A stretch of 64,000 nt of DNA. It comes from Pseudomonas viridiflava. Lineage in GTDB: Bacteria; Pseudomonadota; Gammaproteobacteria; Pseudomonadales; Pseudomonadaceae. Numbering within the stretch: position 1 is the first letter of the stretch; the number at the start of each line of letters is the position of its first letter. Below are positions 35,683 through 45,119 of the stretch, piece after piece. A model generated the notes under the pieces. The model saw only the letters and a list, made by a program, of their open reading frames with translations, was not told where the DNA came from and made no database searches. Location: NCBI RefSeq assembly GCF_900580865.1, contig NZ_UTBZ01000228.1, forward strand, positions 310,001 through 374,000, read 5' to 3'. The position numbers were made by a program, and so were the translations under genes.

Positions 35683-35745
35683 CGTGTCGACACGTGTGTG
35701 GATTTAAGCTTTTCGGGGTATCCCCGGAAAGCGGCGCATTTTATA
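35683..35745 (-). promoter_or_regulatory. rpsB promoter/leader region
   Basis: On the minus strand a -10-like TATAAA (35744-35739) precedes an 11-bp hairpin with one wobble (35708-35718 with 35722-35732, loop TAT) and a 12-base palindrome CGTGTCGACACG (35683-35694), all upstream of rpsB. The -35 box is not clear. The hairpins could be part of an autoregulatory leader. Confidence 0.45.
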
Positions 35746-35972
35746 CCACAGGGTGCGCAGAAACGGAACCCGGAATCTGTATTCGCACCAAGGACATGGG
35801 CGCAGCCCCCTTGGAATCGGCCCCGAACGCACCATTGTATAGAGAGAAGCGATGCACGCGGGCGCTGAATTGCGCCGTGCGTCTGTTAGAATCGCGTTTT
35901 TCAGGGTCGCCAATCGAACACCGGCCACCCTATCCGTATCAGCAAGCGCCGCCGAGCGCAGAGAGAGCCTGT

Positions 35973-36755
35973 ATGACCGTCAACCTCAAAACTCCCGAGG
36001 ACATCGCTGGCATGCGCGTCGCCGGCAAACTGGCCGCCGATGTGCTGGAAATGATTGCCGAACATGTCAAACCGGGCGTCACCACCGATGAGCTGAACCA
36101 GATCTGCCACGACTACATCGTCAACGTGCAGCAAGCCATCCCGGCCCCGCTCAATTACAAGGGCTACCCGAAGTCGATCTGCACCTCGATCAACCACGTG
36201 GTCTGCCATGGCATTCCGAATGACAAGCCGCTGAAAAACGGCGACACCCTGAACATTGACGTGACCGTGATCAAGGACGGTTACCACGGCGACACCAGCC
36301 GCATGTTCCATGTCGGCGAAGTGCCGGTCTGGGCCGAACGCCTGTCGCAGATCACCCAGGAATGCATGTACAAGGCGATCGAGATCGTCAAACCCGGCTG
36401 CCGCCTCGGCGACATCGGCGAAGTGATCCAGAAGCACGCCGAGAAGAATGGTTTCTCGGTGGTTCGCGAGTTCTGCGGTCACGGCATCGGCAAGGTCTTC
36501 CATGAAGAGCCGCAAATTCTGCACTACGGCCGCGCCGGCACCGGCATGGAACTGAAGGCCGGCATGACCTTCACCATCGAGCCGATGATCAACCAGGGCA
36601 AGGCCGACACCAAAGTACTGGGCGACGGCTGGACCGCGATCACCAAGGACCGCAAGCTCTCGGCACAGTGGGAACACACCCTGCTGGTCACCGACACCGG
36701 TTACGAGATCTTCACCCTGCGCGCCGATGACACCATCCCGCGCATCTCGGCCTGA
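35973..36755 (+). CDS. map: Methionine aminopeptidase, type I
   Basis: A 260-residue metalloenzyme that removes the initiator Met. The metal ligands are visible as Asp in NIDVTVIKDG, Asp in GDTSRMF, His in GHGIG, and Glu in TIEPM and WEHTLLVT. The ATG at 35973 gives the standard length; the frame is open upstream, but that part is not conserved. Divergent from rpsB and followed by glnD. Confidence 0.97.
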   Translation: MTVNLKTPEDIAGMRVAGKLAADVLEMIAEHVKPGVTTDELNQICHDYIVNVQQAIPAPLNYKGYPKSICTSINHVVCHGIPNDKPLKNGDTLNIDVTVIKDGYHGDTSRMFHVGEVPVWAERLSQITQECMYKAIEIVKPGCRLGDIGEVIQKHAEKNGFSVVREFCGHGIGKVFHEEPQILHYGRAGTGMELKAGMTFTIEPMINQGKADTKVLGDGWTAITKDRKLSAQWEHTLLVTDTGYEIFTLRADDTIPRISA

Positions 36756-36796
36756 TCCACACAACGCTCCCAGCTTTATAGAAGGAAAGCCAATCG

Positions 36797-39499
36797 ATGC
36801 CGCAGGTGGATCCCGAACTCTTCGACCGTGGCCAGTTCCAAGCTGAACTGGCCCTGAAAGCGAGTCCTATCGCGGCGTTCAAGAAGGCGATCCGCCAGGC
36901 TCGCGAGGTGCTCGACACGCGCTTTCGCCAAGGTCGCGATATTCGCCGGCTGATCGAAGACCGTGCCTGGTTCGTCGACAATATCCTGCAAAAGGCCTGG
37001 GAGCAGTTCAACTGGAGCGAAGACGCCGACATCGCGCTGGTCGCGGTCGGCGGTTACGGCCGTGGTGAGCTGCATCCGTATTCCGACATCGACTTGCTGA
37101 TCCTGCTGGACAGCGCCGATCACGAAGTTTTCCGTGACTCCATCGAGCGCTTTCTGACGCTGTTGTGGGACATCGGCCTGGAAGTCGGGCAGAGCGTACG
37201 CTCGGTCGATGAATGCGCCGAAGAAGCCCGCGCTGACCTCACGGTTGTCACCAACCTGATGGAAAGCCGCACCATCTGCGGCCCCGAGCGTCTGCGTCAG
37301 CGCATGCTCGATGTCACCAGCACCGCACACATGTGGCCGGCCAAGGAGTTTTTCCTCGCCAAGCGTGCCGAACAAAAGGCGCGCCACCACAAATACAACG
37401 ACACCGAATACAACCTGGAACCCAACGTCAAAGGCTCGCCCGGCGGCCTGCGGGATATCCAGACGATTCTCTGGGTTGCCCGGCGTCAGTACGGCACCCT
37501 GAACCTGCGCGCCCTCGCCGGCGAAGGCTTCCTGGTCGAAAGCGAAAACGCCCTGCTCGCCTCTTCCCAGGAGTTTCTCTGGAAAGTGCGCTACGCCTTG
37601 CACATGCTCGCTGGTCGCTCCGAAGACCGTCTGCTGTTCGATCATCAACGCACCATTGCCGGACTGCTGGGCTTTGAAGGTGACGACGCCAAACAGGCGG
37701 TCGAAAACTTCATGCAACAGTATTTCCGCGTAGTGATGAGCATTGCCCAGCTCAGCGACCTGATCATCCAGCACTTCGAGGAAGTCATCCTCGCCCCGGA
37801 AGACGAAGCGCCGCCGCAGCCGATCAACTCGCGTTTCCAGCTCCACGACGGCTACATCGAGGCACGCAACGACAACGTATTCCGCCGCACGCCATTCGCC
37901 ATGCTCGAGATTTTTGTGCTGATGGCGCAGCAGCCGGAAATCAAAGGTGTGCGTGCCGACACCATTCGTCTGCTGCGCGAGAATCGCCACCTGATCGACG
38001 ACAACTTCCGCAACGACATTCGCAATACCAGCCTGTTCATTGAGCTGTTCAAGTGCAAGATCGGCATCCACCGCAACCTGCGACGGATGAACCGTTACGG
38101 CATTCTCGGGCGCTATCTGCCGGAGTTCGGCTTTATCGTCGGGCAGATGCAGCACGACCTGTTCCACATCTATACGGTCGATGCGCACACGCTGAACCTG
38201 ATCAAGCACCTGCGCAAATTGCAGTACACCCAGGTCTCGGAGAAATTCCCGCTGGCCGCCAAGCTCATGGCCAAGCTGCCCAAGCCCGAACTGATCTACA
38301 TGGCGGGCCTGTACCACGACATCGGCAAGGGCCGGCATGGCGATCACTCGGAAATCGGCGCGGTCGATGCCGAAGCGTTCTGCCAGCGCCATCAGTTGCC
38401 GGTATGGGACAGCCGTCTGATTGTCTGGCTGGTGCAAAACCATCTGGTGATGTCGACTACCGCGCAGCGCAAGGACTTGTCCGACCCGCAAGTGATTCAC
38501 GATTTCGCTCTGGCCGTCGGCGATGAAACCCGTCTCGACTATCTCTACGTGCTGACCGTGGCCGACATCAACGCGACCAACCCGACGCTGTGGAACTCGT
38601 GGCGCGCCAGCCTGTTGCGCCAGCTCTACACCGAGACCAAACGTGCCTTGCGCCGAGGCCTGGAAAACCCGGTGGATCGCGAAGAGCAGATCCGCCAGAC
38701 CCAAAGCGCCGCGCTGGATATTCTGGTGCGCGGCGGCACTGATCCGGACGATGTCGAGCAATTGTGGGCTCAGTTGGGCGATGACTATTTCCTGCGCCAT
38801 ACCGCCGGCGACGTGGCCTGGCACAGCGATGCAATCCTGCAGCAGCCGGTCGATGGCGGGCCGCTGGTGCTGATCAAGGAAACCACCCAACGCGAGTTCG
38901 AGGGTGGCACGCAGATCTTCATTTATGCACCGGACCAGCATGATTTCTTCGCGGTGACCGTGGCGGCTATGGATCAGCTGAACCTGAACATTCATGACGC
39001 CCGGGTTATCACCTCGAGCAGCCAGTTCACCCTCGACACCTACATCGTGCTCGACAACGAAGGCGAGTCGATCGGCGACAACCCGGCGCGGGTCAAGCAG
39101 ATCCGCGAAGGCCTGACCGAAGCCCTGCGCAATCCGGACGATTACCCGACGATCATCCAGCGCCGCGTGCCGCGCCAGCTCAAGCATTTCGCCTTTGCGC
39201 CGCAGGTGACGATTCACAACGATGCGCAGCGTCCGGTGACCGTACTGGAATTGACCGCACCCGATCGCCCGGGCCTGCTGGCGCGGATCGGCGGGATTTT
39301 CCTCGAGTTCGACCTGTCGCTGCAGAACGCCAAGATTGCGACCCTCGGCGAGCGGGTCGAAGACGTGTTCTTCATCACCGACGCCCACAACCAACCGTTA
39401 TCCGACCCGTTGCTGTGCAGCCGTTTGCAGGATGCGATCGTTGAGCAACTGAGCGTCAATCAGGAACCCGATATCAAATTGTCGCGCATCAGTATCTGA
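36797..39499 (+). CDS. glnD: Bifunctional [protein-PII] uridylyltransferase GlnD
   Basis: A 900-residue glutamine sensor that uridylylates PII proteins under nitrogen limitation and removes UMP when glutamine is high. The nucleotidyltransferase motif GGYGRGELHPYSDIDLL is near residue 80. An HD domain (LYHDIGKGRHGDHSE, about 505-520) performs uridylyl removal. Two ACT domains (about 705-780 and 812-890) bind glutamine. It starts 41 bases after map and is followed by dapC. Confidence 0.98.
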   Translation: MPQVDPELFDRGQFQAELALKASPIAAFKKAIRQAREVLDTRFRQGRDIRRLIEDRAWFVDNILQKAWEQFNWSEDADIALVAVGGYGRGELHPYSDIDLLILLDSADHEVFRDSIERFLTLLWDIGLEVGQSVRSVDECAEEARADLTVVTNLMESRTICGPERLRQRMLDVTSTAHMWPAKEFFLAKRAEQKARHHKYNDTEYNLEPNVKGSPGGLRDIQTILWVARRQYGTLNLRALAGEGFLVESENALLASSQEFLWKVRYALHMLAGRSEDRLLFDHQRTIAGLLGFEGDDAKQAVENFMQQYFRVVMSIAQLSDLIIQHFEEVILAPEDEAPPQPINSRFQLHDGYIEARNDNVFRRTPFAMLEIFVLMAQQPEIKGVRADTIRLLRENRHLIDDNFRNDIRNTSLFIELFKCKIGIHRNLRRMNRYGILGRYLPEFGFIVGQMQHDLFHIYTVDAHTLNLIKHLRKLQYTQVSEKFPLAAKLMAKLPKPELIYMAGLYHDIGKGRHGDHSEIGAVDAEAFCQRHQLPVWDSRLIVWLVQNHLVMSTTAQRKDLSDPQVIHDFALAVGDETRLDYLYVLTVADINATNPTLWNSWRASLLRQLYTETKRALRRGLENPVDREEQIRQTQSAALDILVRGGTDPDDVEQLWAQLGDDYFLRHTAGDVAWHSDAILQQPVDGGPLVLIKETTQREFEGGTQIFIYAPDQHDFFAVTVAAMDQLNLNIHDARVITSSSQFTLDTYIVLDNEGESIGDNPARVKQIREGLTEALRNPDDYPTIIQRRVPRQLKHFAFAPQVTIHNDAQRPVTVLELTAPDRPGLLARIGGIFLEFDLSLQNAKIATLGERVEDVFFITDAHNQPLSDPLLCSRLQDAIVEQLSVNQEPDIKLSRISI

Positions 39500-39542
39500 T
39501 GGCGCCCCGGATTCAAATGGCTTTGCGAGAGACCCAGCCCCA

Positions 39543-40742
39543 ATGAACAACGCTCTGAACCAGCTCCAGCCGTACCCGTTCGAAAAGCTCCGCGCCCTGC
39601 TCGGCACCGTGACCCCGAACCCGGACAAACGCCCGATCGCCCTGTCGATCGGCGAGCCGAAACACCGCTCGCCAAGCTTTGTCGCCGAAGCGCTGGCGAA
39701 CAGTCTGGATCAGATGGCGGTGTACCCGACCACCCTCGGCATCCCGGCGCTGCGTGAAGCCATTGGCGGCTGGTGCGAACGTCGCTTCGGCGTGCCAAAC
39801 GGCTGGATCGATCCGGCGCGCAACGTACTGCCGGTCAATGGCACCCGTGAAGCACTGTTCGCGTTCACCCAGACCGTAGTCAATCGTGGCGACGACGCAC
39901 TGGTGGTCAGCCCGAACCCGTTCTACCAGATCTACGAGGGCGCTGCGTTCCTCGCCGGGGCCAAGCCGCACTACCTGCCGTGCCTCGACGAAAACGGCTT
40001 CAATCCGGATTTCGATGCCGTTTCGCCAGACATCTGGAAACGCTGCCAGATCCTCTTCCTCTGCTCGCCGGGCAACCCGACTGGCGCGTTGATCCCGGTC
40101 GACACCCTGAAGAAGCTGATCGCGCTGGCCGACGAGTACGATTTCGTGATCGCCGCCGACGAGTGCTACAGCGAGTTGTACTTCGATGAGCAAACCCCGC
40201 CGCCGGGCCTGCTGACTGCCTGCGTTGAATTGGGCCGCAAGGATTTCAAGCGTTGCGTGGTGTTCCACAGCCTGTCCAAACGCTCCAACCTGCCGGGCCT
40301 GCGCTCCGGGTTCGTCGCCGGCGATGCCGACATCCTCAAAGGCTTCCTGCTGTATCGCACCTATCACGGCTGCGCGATGCCGGTACAAACGCAGCTGGCC
40401 AGCGTGGCGGCGTGGAATGACGAAGAGCATGTGCGCGCCAACCGTGCGCTGTACCGCGAGAAGTTCGATGCGGTGCTGGAAATCCTCAGCCCGGTGATGG
40501 ACGTACAACGTCCGGATGGCAGCTTCTATCTGTGGCCAAGCGTGCAAGGTGACGACGCCACGTTCTGCCGCGATCTGTTCGAGCAAGAGCACGTGACAGT
40601 GGTGCCGGGTTCTTACCTGTCCCGTGACGTCGACGGCGTCAACCCGGGCGCTGGCCGTGTGCGTATGGCATTGGTCGCGCCGCTGGCCGAATGCGTCGAA
40701 GCCGCCGAACGGATTCGCGCCTTTATTACACGTCAGCAATAA
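39543..40742 (+). CDS. dapC: Succinyldiaminopimelate aminotransferase DapC
   Basis: A 399-residue class I/II PLP aminotransferase acting in the succinylase route to diaminopimelate and lysine. The PLP Lys is in SLSKRSNLPG, with NPTGALIP and DECYSELYF as further fold motifs. DapD and DapE of the same route are encoded about 3 and 11 kb away. Probably co-transcribed with glnD (43-base gap). Confidence 0.95.
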   Translation: MNNALNQLQPYPFEKLRALLGTVTPNPDKRPIALSIGEPKHRSPSFVAEALANSLDQMAVYPTTLGIPALREAIGGWCERRFGVPNGWIDPARNVLPVNGTREALFAFTQTVVNRGDDALVVSPNPFYQIYEGAAFLAGAKPHYLPCLDENGFNPDFDAVSPDIWKRCQILFLCSPGNPTGALIPVDTLKKLIALADEYDFVIAADECYSELYFDEQTPPPGLLTACVELGRKDFKRCVVFHSLSKRSNLPGLRSGFVAGDADILKGFLLYRTYHGCAMPVQTQLASVAAWNDEEHVRANRALYREKFDAVLEILSPVMDVQRPDGSFYLWPSVQGDDATFCRDLFEQEHVTVVPGSYLSRDVDGVNPGAGRVRMALVAPLAECVEAAERIRAFITRQQ

Positions 40743-40754
40743 GCAATATTGACC

Positions 40755-40780
40755 CGCGCCAGGCAATCTGGCGCGCGGTT
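40755..40780 (+). terminator. Hairpin after dapC
   Basis: CGCGCCAG and CTGGCGCG form a perfect 8-bp stem 12 bases past the dapC stop, followed by CGGTTTAA. The T run is short. Confidence 0.6.
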
Positions 40781-40949
40781 TAATCACCGCGATACATATC
40801 CAAGCAATTACCGACTTCCTCCCTCGCCCTTGCAAAGATAGTCTTCAGGCGCACAGTCACTGCAACTGGCAGTCGTTACGCATCGGCTTCAAGAAACAAC
40901 TTGCGAACACCACCTAAAACAAACCCGGTAATCAATATGGATATTGATC

Positions 40950-41636
40950 ATGCACCATTACCCCTTCGTCAAAATACGCAGAAGCAACTTCGCCTCCGAA
41001 CCACGCCGCAAGCGTTCAATCGCCTGTTCCAACCGATTATGGGACAACGCCAGCACGGTAACTTTTTCATTCGTTGAGGATATATCTGATGAACTTGAAT
41101 ACCGGGTCGAACGGGTAATACGTCAATGGGAGCCCTTTGTCAGCCTGACATTTGAACTGGTCGAACATGGCCAGATCCGCATCGCCCTGAACGGCAGTGA
41201 AAACTACTCGGCAATCGGCACCGAAGCATTGGAATTCGCTTCCGATGAACCTACGCTGGTCATTGAGACGCCGGCCGGGGATCCGCTGTTTGAAGCGACG
41301 CTACTGCATGAGTTCGGCCATGCTCTCGGGTTTCATCATGCCCACCTGCATCCCGATGCCAATATTCCCTGGGATATAGAGGCCGTCTACAAGTATTACC
41401 GGGAAACAGCGGGCTGGAACGATGATGATATCGAGCTGAATATTTTCAGCCTCGATAGCAGCAACAGTATTTACCAGGGGGAATACGACAGACTTTCCAT
41501 CATGCACTACCCGGTACCGAACTTTATGACCCGGGGCAATTTCGAGATTGCGCTCAATCTGAAAATCAGTGAGCGGGACAAACGCCTGGCCAGGCTAAGT
41601 TATCCCGCCATCGATTATCGGGCACAGGTTATTTGA
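40950..41636 (+). CDS. Astacin-like zinc metalloprotease (small, no signal peptide)
   Basis: A 228-residue metzincin-type protease. The zinc motif HEFGHALGFHH gives ligands His120, His124 and His130 with catalytic Glu121, and the Met-turn SIMHYP has Met185 followed by Tyr187, as in astacins. The N-terminal segment RLWDNASTVTFSF resembles the start of bacterial ZnMc domains. No signal peptide or membrane helix is visible, so export, if any, would need another route. The start is uncertain: ATG at 40950, TTG at 40944, and an out-of-frame ATG at 40937. The gene looks somewhat lower in GC than its neighbours and its end overlaps the convergent antiporter gene by eight bases. Substrate unknown. 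Confidence 0.82.
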   Translation: MHHYPFVKIRRSNFASEPRRKRSIACSNRLWDNASTVTFSFVEDISDELEYRVERVIRQWEPFVSLTFELVEHGQIRIALNGSENYSAIGTEALEFASDEPTLVIETPAGDPLFEATLLHEFGHALGFHHAHLHPDANIPWDIEAVYKYYRETAGWNDDDIELNIFSLDSSNSIYQGEYDRLSIMHYPVPNFMTRGNFEIALNLKISERDKRLARLSYPAIDYRAQVI

Positions 41637-43260
41637 CCTGTCCCAAGTTGGCTTCGCTCAAGTCCAGATCGGCCAGCACTTCTCTGAGGACGTCATCACC
41701 TATCTGGTGATGGCGACTGAGGCTATATAGCTCCAGGCGTTGCGCCCTGAGCGCCTTCAAGCGCAGACGACGTTCAAGCAGATCCATCTGGAACGCCAAG
41801 GCCTGGGCTTCGGCGGAATCGTTGAATACATCGAGCTGATGGCGATACTCGGACATGATCCGCGCCTTCAGCTCTGCCGACAAAGCAGCCTGAGCAGCAT
41901 CCTGCGGAGTGGTTTCCTCTGTCTCGAGCGCATGAATCGCCGCTTCCGCAGTTTTACGCCACGCATCGCGCACTTCCTGGCGCCGTTTGTCATCCGGACT
42001 TTTCTCGATGCCGCGCAACAGCAGAGGCAGCGCGATACACGCCGAAACCAGCGACAGCAGAATCACCCCGGCGGCGATGAAGATCAGCAGGTCACGCTCG
42101 GGAAAAGCATCAGCCCCCATCAGCATTGGCACCGACATCACACCCGCCAGCGTCACTGCACCACGCACACCGCCGACAGTCAGCAGCCAGCAGGAGCGCG
42201 CGGTCGGTACTTGCGTCAGCTCACCCTTGCCGCGCAAGCGGCGCAGCAGCACCGACAAACGCCAGATGCTCTGCACCCAGATAAACCGTAGCAACACCAG
42301 CGCGAGGAAAATCGCCACGACATCAAGGCAGCGATAGAACAACGTCGGCCACAGCGTCGGTTCATGGCTGACTACAGCTTTGATGATGTCCGGCAATTGC
42401 AGACCAAGCAGGAGGAAGATCAAACCGTTGAAAGCGAACTCCAGCAGCGACCAGACGCTGCGATTGAGCAAACGGGTGCTGGTCTGCCGCGGCAGCAGAT
42501 CAAGCCAGCTCTGCATCATCCCCGCCGCCACGGCCGAGAGAATGCCCGACACGCCAAGACGCTCGGCCAGCACGTAAGCGGCGAACGGCAACAGCAACAT
42601 GAACACAACGTGCGTCGCGGGGTCGTCCCAACCGCGAGCGATCATCCACGCCCGCAAACGCCCGACCAGCCAGCTCAATGCCACGCCGACCGCCAACCCA
42701 CCAAGCGCCACCACAACGAAGGTGAGGCTGGCGCTGGTCAGCGAGAACACGCCCGTGATGGCCGCCACCAGGGCGAACTTGAAGGTCACCAGACCCGAGG
42801 CATCGTTCATCAGCGCCTCGCCCTGCAAAATATGCATCAGCGGGGTCGGCAAACGGTTTTGCGAAATGGCCGACACCGCCACAGCGTCCGTCGGCGACAA
42901 CACTGCCGCCAGGGCGAAGGCCACCGGTAACGGAATTGACGGCAATAACCAATGAATGAAGTAGCCGGCGCCGACCACAGTGAACAGCACCAGCCCGACG
43001 GCCAGTGTCAGGATCGGCCCGCGCAAATGCCAGAACTCGCGCTTGGGCATGCGCCAGCCATCGGAAAACAGCAGCGGCGGCAGGAACAGAAACAGGAATA
43101 ATTCGGGATCGAGCGCCACATGCAGACCCAAGGTCGGCCAGGCGAGCAAGGCGCCAGCAGCGATTTGTACCAGCGGCAGCGGCAACGGGATGACCCGCCC
43201 GACCAGCCGCGAAACGCTGACCAGCATCAGCAGGATCAGGACGGTGTAAGCAGTTTGCAT
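41629..43260 (-). CDS. CPA1-family Na+/H+ antiporter
   Basis: A 543-residue inner-membrane cation/proton antiporter. About 12 hydrophobic helices fill residues 1-410. SPTDAVAVSAI and GEALMNDASGLVTFK carry the Asp residues essential for ion exchange in the NhaP/NHE fold. The C-terminal 130 residues are charged and cytosolic. Ion specificity (Na+, Li+ or K+) cannot be read from sequence. Stands alone, with a REPIN upstream. Confidence 0.92.
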   Translation of the reverse strand: MQTAYTVLILLMLVSVSRLVGRVIPLPLPLVQIAAGALLAWPTLGLHVALDPELFLFLFLPPLLFSDGWRMPKREFWHLRGPILTLAVGLVLFTVVGAGYFIHWLLPSIPLPVAFALAAVLSPTDAVAVSAISQNRLPTPLMHILQGEALMNDASGLVTFKFALVAAITGVFSLTSASLTFVVVALGGLAVGVALSWLVGRLRAWMIARGWDDPATHVVFMLLLPFAAYVLAERLGVSGILSAVAAGMMQSWLDLLPRQTSTRLLNRSVWSLLEFAFNGLIFLLLGLQLPDIIKAVVSHEPTLWPTLFYRCLDVVAIFLALVLLRFIWVQSIWRLSVLLRRLRGKGELTQVPTARSCWLLTVGGVRGAVTLAGVMSVPMLMGADAFPERDLLIFIAAGVILLSLVSACIALPLLLRGIEKSPDDKRRQEVRDAWRKTAEAAIHALETEETTPQDAAQAALSAELKARIMSEYRHQLDVFNDSAEAQALAFQMDLLERRLRLKALRAQRLELYSLSRHHQIGDDVLREVLADLDLSEANLGQVK

Positions 43261-43364
43261 AAAACGGAAATCTCAGACAATCGACAGCGTTGAACTGCCA
43301 TATTAGCCGCTTAGGATGCGTCTGACCGTTGCACCTATGTCGCACTGCTGCAACACAGGCCCCT

Positions 43365-43455
43365 TGTGGGAGCGAGCCTGCTCGCGAATGCGGTGGATCA
43401 TTCAACACTTATATTGACTGAAACGGCCCTTTCGCGAGCAGGCTCGCTCCCACAG
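43365..43455. repeat. REPIN upstream of the antiporter gene
   Basis: Inverted REP cores flank a spacer that ends TTGACTGAAAC, related to the spacers of other copies in the window. Confidence 0.92.
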
Positions 43456-43552
43456 GTTTTGCAGCGTTACGACAACCGTGGCCGACGAAACCGTTTGGTC
43501 ATGGCATAATCCGACACCATTTTTCTCCAGCACCTGTAAAGGGGGCGATTCC

Positions 43553-43915
43553 TTGACCGTTTCAAGTAAAACGTTGCACCTTTTCGGCATCAAAGCCTGC
43601 GACACCATGAAGAAGGCGCGCACCTGGCTCGATGAACACGCTGTCAGCTACGACTTTCACGATTACAAAACCGCCGGCATCGACCGTGAACACCTGACCC
43701 AATGGTGTGACGAACACGGCTGGCAAACGGTGTTGAACCGCGCAGGCACGACCTTTCGCAAACTCGACGACGAACGCAAAGCCGATCTCGACCAGTCGAA
43801 AGCCATCGAACTGATGCTCGCTCAACCCTCGATGATCAAGCGCCCGGTGCTCGATCTCGGTGGCCGAACCCTGATTGGCTTCAAGCCAGATATCTACGCG
43901 GCCGCTCTGAAGTAA
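43553..43915 (+). CDS. ArsC-family reductase-like protein (YffB type)
   Basis: A 120-residue thioredoxin-fold protein of the ArsC/Spx family. Cys16 in GIKACDTMKKAR is the single conserved active-site residue. The TTG at 43553 is chosen because GGGGGCG lies five bases upstream; an in-frame ATG at 43478 is far from any ribosome site. It lies just before dapD; in E. coli the YffB relative precedes dapE, so linkage with lysine genes is a recurring pattern. Its substrate is unknown and arsenate reduction should not be assumed. Confidence 0.88.
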   Translation: MTVSSKTLHLFGIKACDTMKKARTWLDEHAVSYDFHDYKTAGIDREHLTQWCDEHGWQTVLNRAGTTFRKLDDERKADLDQSKAIELMLAQPSMIKRPVLDLGGRTLIGFKPDIYAAALK

Positions 43916-43948
43916 GCAGCCCGTCACTCTTTGTAGAGGTGTATTTAC

Positions 43949-44983
43949 ATGTCCAATTCCCTGTTCAGCATCGCCTTTGGTGTCGGCACTCAGAACCGTC
44001 AAGGCGCCTGGCTGGAAGTGTTCTACGCACAGCCACTGCTCAACCCTTCGGCCGAACTGGTCGCGGCCGTTGCGCCGATCCTCGGTTACACCGAAGGTAA
44101 CCAGGCCATCACCTTCACCACCGCCCAGGCTGCGCAACTGGCTGAAGCCGTGAAAGGCATCGACGCCGTGCAAGGCAAGCTGCTGACCCGTCTGGCTGAA
44201 AGCCACAAGCCACTGGTCGCCACCCTGCTGGCCGAAGATGCACAGCTGACCTCGACGCCTGAGGCTTATCTGAAGCTGCACCTGCTGTCGCACCGTCTGG
44301 TCAAGCCACACGGCGTGAGCCTGGCCGGGATCTTCCCGCTGCTGCCAAACGTAGCGTGGACCAGCCAGGGTGCAATCGACCTTAGCGAACTGGCTGAACT
44401 GCAACTGGAAGCGCGTCTGCGTGGCGAATTGCTGGAAGTGTTCTCGGTGGACAAGTTCCCGAAAATGACCGACTACGTGGTACCGGCCGGCGTGCGTATC
44501 GCTGACGCCGCGCGTCTGCGACTGGGCGCTTACGTCGGTGAAGGCACCACCGTGATGCACGAAGGTTTCATCAACTTCAACGCCGGCACCGAAGGCCCGG
44601 GCATGATCGAAGGCCGCGTCTCTGCTGGCGTATTCGTCGGCAAAGGTTCGGACCTGGGCGGCGGTTGCTCGACCATGGGCACGCTGTCGGGCGGTGGCAA
44701 CATCGTCATCAAGGTCGGCGAAGGCTGCCTGATCGGCGCCAACGCCGGTATCGGTATCCCGTTGGGCGACCGCAACACCGTTGAGTCGGGCCTGTACGTG
44801 ACCGCCGGCACCAAGGTGGCGCTGCTCGACGAGAACAACAACCTGGTCAAGGTTGTGAAAGCGCGTGAGCTGGCCGGTCAGACTGACCTGCTGTTCCGTC
44901 GCAATTCGGAAACCGGTGCTGTGGAATGCAAGACCCACAAATCGGCGATCGAACTGAACGAAGCGCTGCACGCTCACAACTAA
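43949..44983 (+). CDS. dapD: Tetrahydrodipicolinate N-succinyltransferase
   Basis: A 344-residue trimeric acyltransferase that succinylates tetrahydrodipicolinate in diaminopimelate synthesis. It is the long Pseudomonas/actinobacterial DapD type, with a left-handed beta-helix region (about 170-300) and the motif EGRVSAGVFVGKGSD. Starts 33 bases after the ArsC-like gene with a good ribosome site (AGAGGTG). Confidence 0.96.
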   Translation: MSNSLFSIAFGVGTQNRQGAWLEVFYAQPLLNPSAELVAAVAPILGYTEGNQAITFTTAQAAQLAEAVKGIDAVQGKLLTRLAESHKPLVATLLAEDAQLTSTPEAYLKLHLLSHRLVKPHGVSLAGIFPLLPNVAWTSQGAIDLSELAELQLEARLRGELLEVFSVDKFPKMTDYVVPAGVRIADAARLRLGAYVGEGTTVMHEGFINFNAGTEGPGMIEGRVSAGVFVGKGSDLGGGCSTMGTLSGGGNIVIKVGEGCLIGANAGIGIPLGDRNTVESGLYVTAGTKVALLDENNNLVKVVKARELAGQTDLLFRRNSETGAVECKTHKSAIELNEALHAHN

Positions 44984-45000
44984 GTGCTTGAATAATCCAT

Positions 45001-45073
45001 TGTAGGAGTGAGCCTGCTCGCGATGCTTTTAGCGCCCTCACGGACGCCATCGCGAGCAGGCTCACTCCTACAG
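45001..45073. repeat. REP doublet, GTAGGAGTGAGCC variant
   Basis: TGTAGGAGTGAGCCTGCTCG and its inverted copy flank a short spacer. It is a sequence variant of the main REP family. Confidence 0.9.
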
Positions 45074-45119
45074 GATTTGGCGTACATCCCGCCCCTCTTC
45101 ACCAGGGCTAAAAACTGTG

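Noticed and set aside
40937..41077. Short +1-frame peptide starting at ATG 40937
   Set aside because: It stops after 46 codons and shows no similarity, while the other frame holds the protease domain. It is mentioned only as a possible upstream reading frame.
43553..43915. Arsenate reductase ArsC
   Set aside because: Only one conserved Cys is present and no ars genes are nearby. The YffB/Spx-like branch of the family fits better, so arsenate reduction was not assigned.
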